In this document: positions 5,661-10,075 of the stretch, one piece after another
Position numbering within the stretch: the first letter of the stretch is position 1
How the letters are laid out: every line of letters begins with the position of its first letter
Assembly: GCA_023260375.1 (NCBI GenBank)
Contig: JALQVK010000132.1
Span: 1-10,075, forward strand
DNA: 10,075 nucleotides
Source: Rhodoluna sp.
Lineage (GTDB): Bacteria; Actinomycetota; Actinomycetes; Actinomycetales; Microbacteriaceae
Direction: 5' to 3'
Made by a program: the position numbers and the translations under genes
The notes under the pieces: model-generated
Database searches by the model: none
Seen by the model: only the letters and a program-made list of their open reading frames with translations
What the model was told of the DNA's origin: nothing

Positions 5661-5867
5661 CCCTGCTGGCTGCGCGGGCAGGGTGGTTAAAGCAAAAGGA
5701 CCCGTTCACGCGGGTCCAATGCTTTGGCCTCCAGGGCGGCGACCTCTTGTTAGTCATTGAATGTCTAACCAGTTTGCAGTACTGGTATCGAAAGCACCTT
5801 GATGCTCGTCATTCATAGGCTCGCTGGAGTGTAGTCCGCTCGGTACGCAGTACTGAGGGGAGGTGTG
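5657..5867 (+). ncRNA. Structured 5' leader RNA of the microprotein gene, copy 2
   Basis: Hairpins align with those of copy 1. AAAGCA plus GGACCCGT pairs with GCGGGTCC plus TGCTTT (5689-5725). The next stem, GTTAG.CAT with ATG.CTAAC (5749-5769), has a wholly different sequence from copy 1 but the same position, flanked by the same TTG and CCAGT. CCAGT/ACTGG (5769-5785) follows, then TCGGTA-CGCAG-TACTGA (5840-5856), where A-U of copy 1 becomes G-U. CCTCC (5728-5732) can pair with GGAGG of the SD (5859-5863). This is the pattern of a conserved fold, not conserved sequence alone. Confidence 0.65.
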
Positions 5868-5966
5868 ATGCGCAAGCGTCTCATCCCAGCTAACCTGATG
5901 AAAATAGTACTTGATTTTCTAGGAAATCCAATAGTGCAATCTGCAATCAAGTTCCTAAGCGGGTAA
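5868..5966 (+). CDS. Conserved 32-aa microprotein, copy 2 (unknown function)
   Basis: Starts MRKRLIPANLMKIVL and ends GNPIVQSAIKFLSG. The SD GGGGAGG sits 4 nt before the ATG, the spacing of copy 1. Compared with copy 1, invariant residues include M-R-K, P7-A8, L10, K12, V14-L15-D16-F17, and the C-terminal block from G19 except residue 26 (I/A). Charge is about +4 (R2, K3, R4, K12, K28 against D16). Its position, divergent from heliorhodopsin and antisense-facing the alpha-glucosidase end, shows that the unit is autonomous and not tied to one downstream gene. Function unknown; a membrane-active or membrane-associated peptide is the simplest guess from composition. Confidence 0.75.
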   Translation: MRKRLIPANLMKIVLDFLGNPIVQSAIKFLSG

Positions 5967-5977
5967 AACCGCGAGGG

Positions 5978-6005
5978 CAGAACCTCGGATTCGTCCGAGG
6001 TTCTG
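5978..6005 (+). ncRNA. 3' hairpin with UUCG loop closing unit copy 2
   Basis: Twelve Watson-Crick pairs, CAGAACCTCGGA-TTCG-TCCGAGGTTCTG, ending 4 nt before the alpha-glucosidase stop codon on the other strand. It may additionally help end the minus-strand transcript, but no T-tract directly follows in either direction. Confidence 0.7.
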
Positions 6006-6009
6006 TGCC

Positions 6010-7560
6010 TTAAGAATCCAACTTCCAAGTGGTTTCGTTGGTCTCGAAGTTGTGGATTACCAGGAGAGACCTGTTGCGATAGGCGAGGACGCTTTCGCTG
6101 CAGAGGTCTTCGGCCCACTCGAAGGTTCCGTGCCCGAGGTTTAGTTCTTTGCGCTTGGCCAGTGCCCACTTATAGGTTTCGAGGGTTGAGCCTTCGACGC
6201 CTTCCTGGAGGTCGCGAGCGTAGTTGGCGTAAGCCGCTGGCTGCGGTAGCCAAGACTTGCCGGTTTGGTTGAAACCGCTCGACTCATTGACATTCGATTC
6301 CCAAGGCAGTGGTACTCGGCAGCCGTCGCGGCCGACACGTGCGCCGTTGGTTCTTGCGAAGGTTGGGTCTTGGCGGAACTCTGGTTCCAGGGTGGTGTGT
6401 TCCGGCAGGCCAAGCTCTTCGCCTTGGTAGAGGTACATCGAGCCTGGGAGCCCGAGAGTGAACAGTGTTGCAGCCAACGCGCGCTTCAGGCCAAGTTCGG
6501 CATCTGGCTGTGGATCGTTCGGGCCAACGCCGTCTGATGCGGTGGTTCGTCCGAAGTCGCCGCCCATGCGAGAGGCGTGACGCATGACGTCGTGGTTTGA
6601 TAGCACCCAAGTGCTTGGAGCTCCCACGGCACCGAATGCGTCGAACGATTCGTCGATGGTTTTGCGAATGTCTTTCGCGGTCCAGGGTGAATCTAGGTAG
6701 CGGAAGTTGAATGTTTGGTGGAATTCGTCTGGGCGAACCCAGAGTGCCATGAAACTTAGTGGCAGCACATAGGCTTCTCCGCACATTGCACGCTGGCCAG
6801 GGTAGCTTTCGAGAATTGCACGCCACTTGCGGAAGATTGGGTGTACCGATTCTTGGAACCACATTGGTGGGCTTGGTTCACCTTCGATGAAGCCGGCGCC
6901 AGCGCGTTCAACGTCTGGGTGGTCTGGAAGGCCTTTGGCTTTGCCCATGGCGTGAGGCTGGTCGACTCGGAATCCGTCGACTCCGCGGTCCAGCCAGAAG
7001 CGCAGTATGTCTTCGAAGGCTTCCTGAACCTTCGGGTTTTCCCAGTTAAGGTCTGGTTGCGATGAGTCAAATAGGTGGCAGTACCATTGTCCGTCTGGTA
7101 GCTGCGTCCAGGCAGGTCCTCCGAACATCGACTGCCAGTTGTTTGGGGGAGCGTCGCCGTCGCGGAAATGGTAAAACTCGCGCTCTGGTGAGCCAGGACC
7201 GGCAGCAACCGCGCGCTTGAACCATTCGTGCTGATCCGAGGTGTGGTTTGGTACTAGGTCGATCAGCACTCGTAGTCCCAGCGAGTGAGCGGTTGCGAGC
7301 AGCCTGTCGAAGTCGTCTAGGGTTCCAAACAGCGGGTCGACGTCGCAGTAGTCCGAGACGTCGTAGCCAGCGTCTTTTTGTGGTGAACGCATGAATGGTG
7401 ATAGCCAGACGGCGTCGATTCCAAGCGACTTCAGAGAACCTAAGCGCGACGTAATGCCAGGTAGGTCACCGATTCCATCGCCGTTTGCGTCTGCGAATGA
7501 GCGTGGGTAAATCTGGTAGATGACGGCCGAGCGCCACCAATCTAGCTGAGTTTGACCCAT
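6010..7560 (-). CDS. GH13 alpha-glucosidase, second gene of the pair
   Basis: The 516-aa cytoplasmic enzyme (no signal peptide) has the GH13 (beta/alpha)8 barrel from WWRSAVIYQIYPRSFAD (residue 8 on). Conserved regions are DLVPNHTSDQ (101-110), GFRVDQPHAM with nucleophile Asp200, MCGEAYVLPL with acid/base Glu262, and VLSNHDVMRH with transition-state Asp324. QPDLNWENP and the YLYQGEELGLPE stretch place it with maltooligosaccharide alpha-glucosidases of actinobacteria (GH13_30-like). It hydrolyses terminal alpha-linked glucose from maltose-type or related sugars. The two residues after the nucleophile are Q-P where its upstream paralogue has V-A; this is a specificity position, so substrate preference may differ. 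The gene overlaps the upstream stop by 19 bp with no clear SD, implying translational coupling. Confidence 0.93.
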   Translation of the reverse strand: MGQTQLDWWRSAVIYQIYPRSFADANGDGIGDLPGITSRLGSLKSLGIDAVWLSPFMRSPQKDAGYDVSDYCDVDPLFGTLDDFDRLLATAHSLGLRVLIDLVPNHTSDQHEWFKRAVAAGPGSPEREFYHFRDGDAPPNNWQSMFGGPAWTQLPDGQWYCHLFDSSQPDLNWENPKVQEAFEDILRFWLDRGVDGFRVDQPHAMGKAKGLPDHPDVERAGAGFIEGEPSPPMWFQESVHPIFRKWRAILESYPGQRAMCGEAYVLPLSFMALWVRPDEFHQTFNFRYLDSPWTAKDIRKTIDESFDAFGAVGAPSTWVLSNHDVMRHASRMGGDFGRTTASDGVGPNDPQPDAELGLKRALAATLFTLGLPGSMYLYQGEELGLPEHTTLEPEFRQDPTFARTNGARVGRDGCRVPLPWESNVNESSGFNQTGKSWLPQPAAYANYARDLQEGVEGSTLETYKWALAKRKELNLGHGTFEWAEDLCSESVLAYRNRSLLVIHNFETNETTWKLDS

Positions 7561-9248
7561 GCTGTCTGATCGGTTTCGAGATACCCTTCGGCGCTCAGGT
7601 CGACCTGGCTGGTCACCAAGATTTCGCCCTTAGGAAGAACGACCGGGTCGGTTCCAAAGTTTGAGATAACCGCAACGTTTCCGTTCACATAGGCGAGTGA
7701 GTTTTCGTTTTCGAACTCTGGGGCCCAACGGAAGGTTCCGGCTCCGAGGCCGAGTTCCTTGCGAACCTTGAGGAGTCGCTTGTAGAGTTCGAGAGTTGAA
7801 CCGGCTACCCCACTCTGCTGGTCGCGGGCTAGTGCTCGGTAGGTGTCAGGCTGAGGCAACCAGCTCTCACCGGTGGTGTTGAATCCATTGGCGGCTCCCA
7901 CTCCGGCTTCCCATGGAAGCGGCACGCGGCAGCCGTCACGGCCAACGCGCTTACCTTTGGTGCGGAACCAGGTTGGGTCTTGGCGGTACTTGCCGTCAAG
8001 GGTGCTGTGCTCTGGCAGACCGAGCTCTTCACCTTGGTACAGGTAGGCTCCGCCGGGGATTCCAAGCATGAAGCTGGTGGCTGCGCGGGCGCGGCGAAGA
8101 CCCAGCGCCTGATCTGGCTGGCGGAAGTGGGCGCCGATGCCATCGCCCTGCGGAGGTAGTTCGCCGTCGTTGTAGGCGAATCGAGTTGCGTGGCGAATCA
8201 CGTCGTGGTTTGAAAGCACCCAGGTGCTTGGCGCTCCAACATCACCGAAGGCCTTGAGCGAGCGGTCGACCGACTTGCGCTGGCCTTCCTTGCTCCAAGC
8301 CGCGAACATGTAGTCGAAGTTGAATGCCTGGTGGTATTCGTCCGAGCGCACCCATTCGGCCATGCGGGTGAGCGGCATGATCCAGGCTTCGCCGGCCATG
8401 ATGCGATCGTCGTAGCTGTCCACTACCTTGCGGAACCTGCGGTTGATTGCGTGAACCTCTGGCTGACCCCAGTAAGGGTTTTTGCGTTCAAGCTGCTCGA
8501 TGGTCAAATCGTCGTCCGACTTCGAGCCACCCATCTCGGTTGAGAAGTCTTCGGTGTCTGGCAGTCCGTCGCGTTTGATAAGTCCGTGAGCCACGTCGAT
8601 GCGGAAACCGGCAACACCGCGGTCTAGCCAGAAGCGCAGGATGTCTTCGAAGTAGTCCAGAACCTTAGGGTTACGCCAGTTGAAGTCTGGCTGGGTTGAG
8701 TCGAAGATGTGTAAGTAGAACTGGCCCTTTTTGCCATTGGCCTCGCGAATGCGGGTCCATGATGCTCCACCGAAAACCGATGGCCAGTTGTTTGGAGCCT
8801 TGCGCTTGAACAGTCCCTTGCCGTCGCGGAAGATGTACATGTCGCGCTCAGGTGAGCCAGGTCCGGCCTTGAGTGCAGCCTGGAACAGCTCGTTCTGGTC
8901 GCTCGAGTGGTTTGGAACCATGTCCACGATGATGCGGATTCCCTTTGAATTGGCGGCCTTCAGAAGTTCGTCGAAGTCGTCGAGGTTTCCAAACAGCGGG
9001 TCAATCTGCTTGTAGTCGGTGATGTCGTAGCCGGCGTCTTTTTGCGGGCTCAACATGAACGGCGAAAACCAGATTGCATCGATGCCTAATTCGACCAAAG
9101 AGTCGAGGCGAGCGGTTACACCTTTAAGGTCGCCCATGCCGTCGCCGTTGCCATCGGCAAAGCTGCGAGGGTAGATCTGGTAGATGACGGCAGAGCGCCA
9201 CCATTCGGCATTTTCTTTTGTGGTGTAAAGGATTTCGCTAGAAGACAT
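7542..9248 (-). CDS. GH13 alpha-glucosidase, first gene of the pair
   Basis: The 568-aa paralogue of the downstream enzyme has GH13 motifs WWRSAVIYQIYPRSFAD (16-32), DMVPNHSSDQ (109-118), GFRIDVAHGL (nucleophile Asp218), MAGEAWIMPL (acid/base Glu287) and VLSNHDVIRH (Asp349). QPDFNWRNP and YLYQGEELGLPEHSTL are typical of actinobacterial GH13_30-type alpha-glucosidases. It keeps the canonical V-A after the nucleophile. It has short insertions relative to the partner, around residues 144-151 (GLFKRKAP) and 239-259. The C-terminal region from about 505 is the usual beta-sandwich. The ATG at 9248 is preceded by TAATCT then 6 nt, without an SD, so translation is probably leaderless. The gene is first of a two-gene operon and divergent from an amylase-like gene whose start is 16 bp away. 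Confidence 0.95.
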   Translation of the reverse strand: MSSSEILYTTKENAEWWRSAVIYQIYPRSFADGNGDGMGDLKGVTARLDSLVELGIDAIWFSPFMLSPQKDAGYDITDYKQIDPLFGNLDDFDELLKAANSKGIRIIVDMVPNHSSDQNELFQAALKAGPGSPERDMYIFRDGKGLFKRKAPNNWPSVFGGASWTRIREANGKKGQFYLHIFDSTQPDFNWRNPKVLDYFEDILRFWLDRGVAGFRIDVAHGLIKRDGLPDTEDFSTEMGGSKSDDDLTIEQLERKNPYWGQPEVHAINRRFRKVVDSYDDRIMAGEAWIMPLTRMAEWVRSDEYHQAFNFDYMFAAWSKEGQRKSVDRSLKAFGDVGAPSTWVLSNHDVIRHATRFAYNDGELPPQGDGIGAHFRQPDQALGLRRARAATSFMLGIPGGAYLYQGEELGLPEHSTLDGKYRQDPTWFRTKGKRVGRDGCRVPLPWEAGVGAANGFNTTGESWLPQPDTYRALARDQQSGVAGSTLELYKRLLKVRKELGLGAGTFRWAPEFENENSLAYVNGNVAVISNFGTDPVVLPKGEILVTSQVDLSAEGYLETDQTAWVKLS

Positions 9249-9254
9249 GTGAAA

Positions 9255-9260
9255 AGATTA
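9255..9260 (-). promoter_or_regulatory. Putative -10 box of a leaderless promoter for the alpha-glucosidase operon
   Basis: TAATCT on the minus strand (TANNNT) is followed by TTTCAC and the ATG at 9248. It lies inside the 16-bp gap between the two divergent start codons, so any -35 would fall within the facing gene. Forward-strand AAAGAT (9253-9258) could serve that gene, but is weak. Confidence 0.45.
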
Positions 9261-9264
9261 CGCC

Positions 9265-10075
9265 ATGACCGAAAGCCAAAGTTTGCCTTTAGCGTTACAA
9301 CCTCATCACGATGGTTCGGCTCTTTATGTGCCGAATCAGGCCCCGAAATTGGGCGAGCAGGTGAAGCTTCGAATTCGAATTCATGACGCCATTGGCAAGG
9401 TGTCTGAGGTTCGCGTTCGGTTCAGTGAGAGCGGCGAAGCGTTTCCAACCAAGCCGGCCAAAGTTTGGAAGCGCGACGGAAAGTGGACGTGGTTTGAGTC
9501 GTCAATCACGATTCATAACCCGAAGATGAATTACCGCTTTTACATCAAGCTCGCGAATGGAAATGTGCTCTGGTACAACACCCAAGGGCTATTCGAATTG
9601 AACCAGCCAGACATTCTGGATTTCCGGTTGAACACTTTTTCTAGTGCTCCAACCTGGGGCAACAAGGCGATAATGTACCAAATCTTCCCAGACCGTTTTG
9701 CGCGTTCCGAGAAGGCCAATGCACACAAGACCCCGAAGTGGGCGATTGCCAAAAACTGGGACGACGAGGTCATCGGCCAAGGGCCTGGAACCAGCGAGCA
9801 GTTTTTCGGAGGCGACCTTTGGGGTGTGATTGAGCACCTCGATCACCTGCAGTCGCTAGGTGTGAACCTGCTCTACTTAACCCCGATTTTCCCTGCACAG
9901 TCGAATCACCGCTACGACGCAGCTTCGTTCCATGAGGTCGATCCGTTACTCGGCGGCGACGAAGCGTTCATCGCTCTAATCGCCGCGGCTCACAAACGCG
10001 GCATGAAGGTGATGGGCGACCTAACTTCAAACCACTCTGGCATCGGCCACGAATGGTTCAAGGCCGCCTGCACCA
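9265..10075 (+). CDS. GH13 amylase / neopullulanase-like enzyme, partial (N-terminal 270 aa)
   Basis: Open to the right edge. Residues 1-115 form an N-terminal beta-sandwich-like domain (HHDGSALYVPNQ, then KVWKRDGKWTWFES and MNYRFYIKLANG), of the CBM34-like type found before neopullulanase, cyclomaltodextrinase and maltogenic amylase barrels. The catalytic barrel begins at IMYQIFPDRFAR (residues 136-147), continues with GDLWGVIEHLDHLQSLGVN and LTPIFPAQSNHRYD, and reaches region I as MGDLTSNHSG, with the conserved Asp and His. The catalytic Asp, Glu and second Asp lie beyond the window. It probably cuts alpha-glucans or cyclodextrins internally; without a signal peptide it would act on imported oligosaccharides. 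The start is supported by homology of the N-terminus. The neighbours fit a joint maltodextrin pathway. Confidence 0.85.
   Translation, partial: MTESQSLPLALQPHHDGSALYVPNQAPKLGEQVKLRIRIHDAIGKVSEVRVRFSESGEAFPTKPAKVWKRDGKWTWFESSITIHNPKMNYRFYIKLANGNVLWYNTQGLFELNQPDILDFRLNTFSSAPTWGNKAIMYQIFPDRFARSEKANAHKTPKWAIAKNWDDEVIGQGPGTSEQFFGGDLWGVIEHLDHLQSLGVNLLYLTPIFPAQSNHRYDAASFHEVDPLLGGDEAFIALIAAAHKRGMKVMGDLTSNHSGIGHEWFKAACT

Larger units (their letters stand above)
5614..6012 (+). repeat. Copy 2 of the ~400-bp duplicated unit
   Basis: Same order of elements and same strand as 1505-1905. The left end (TGTGGATAACT) is 25 bp upstream of the heliorhodopsin start region, and the right end (TGTGCCTTAA) includes the stop codon of the downstream minus-strand alpha-glucosidase. 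The intergenic space from 5590 to 6009 (420 bp) is filled by this unit; I see nothing else in it. Confidence 0.85.

Noticed and set aside
5813..6169. 118-codon minus-strand open frame overlapping unit copy 2 and the alpha-glucosidase end
   Set aside because: Shadow in a different frame of the alpha-glucosidase and antisense to the microprotein; the corresponding frame is not kept in copy 1.
1..10075. CRISPR arrays, prophage genes or integrases
   Set aside because: No regularly spaced short repeats and no phage or recombinase motifs seen on either strand.

Overview
The window looks like chromosomal DNA of a small-genome actinobacterium, most likely a freshwater or planktonic Microbacteriaceae of the Rhodoluna/Aquiluna type. 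The grounds are moderate GC, a heliorhodopsin, an actinobacterial-style GH13 set, a tRNA-Tyr whose CCA is not encoded, and several genes with a TANNNT -10 box 6-7 nt before ATG and no Shine-Dalgarno (SD) sequence, suggesting leaderless mRNAs. The taxonomy is inference; there is no marker gene.

Layout. (1) 1-617, minus: a YajQ-family protein with an unusual C-terminal extension that runs off the left edge. (2) 684-765, plus: tRNA-Tyr(GUA) and its terminator. (3) 822-1517, plus: an alpha/beta hydrolase. (4) 1505-1905, plus: copy 1 of a ~400-bp unit with a structured leader, a 32-residue microprotein gene and a 3' hairpin. (5) 1927-2460, plus: the catalytic end of a histidine kinase lacking its N-terminal half. 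(6) 2531-4720, plus: an MMPL-family membrane transporter. (7) 4723-4768: a bidirectional terminator. (8) 4774-5583/5589, minus: heliorhodopsin. (9) 5614-6012, plus: copy 2 of the leader/microprotein unit. (10) 9248 down to 6010, minus: two overlapping paralogous GH13 alpha-glucosidases. (11) from 9265, plus: a divergent GH13 amylase/neopullulanase-like gene, cut by the right edge.

The most interesting item is the repeated unit. Its two copies encode 32-aa peptides with 24 identical residues. Twelve further codons differ only synonymously, so the peptide is under selection. The leader is even more conserved (5 differences in the first 76 nt) and folds into hairpins that the copies preserve by compensatory or G-U changes on the plus strand. 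Each unit begins with the same TGTGGATAACT, containing a consensus DnaA box (TTATCCACA on the minus strand), exactly 34 nt before the conserved leader. I recognise neither the peptide nor the RNA. The two same-strand copies bracket the kinase remnant, the MMPL gene and heliorhodopsin.

The right third is a starch/maltooligosaccharide region: the partial amylase-like enzyme would release oligosaccharides and the two alpha-glucosidases would cleave them to glucose. The two transcription units diverge from start codons only 16 bp apart.
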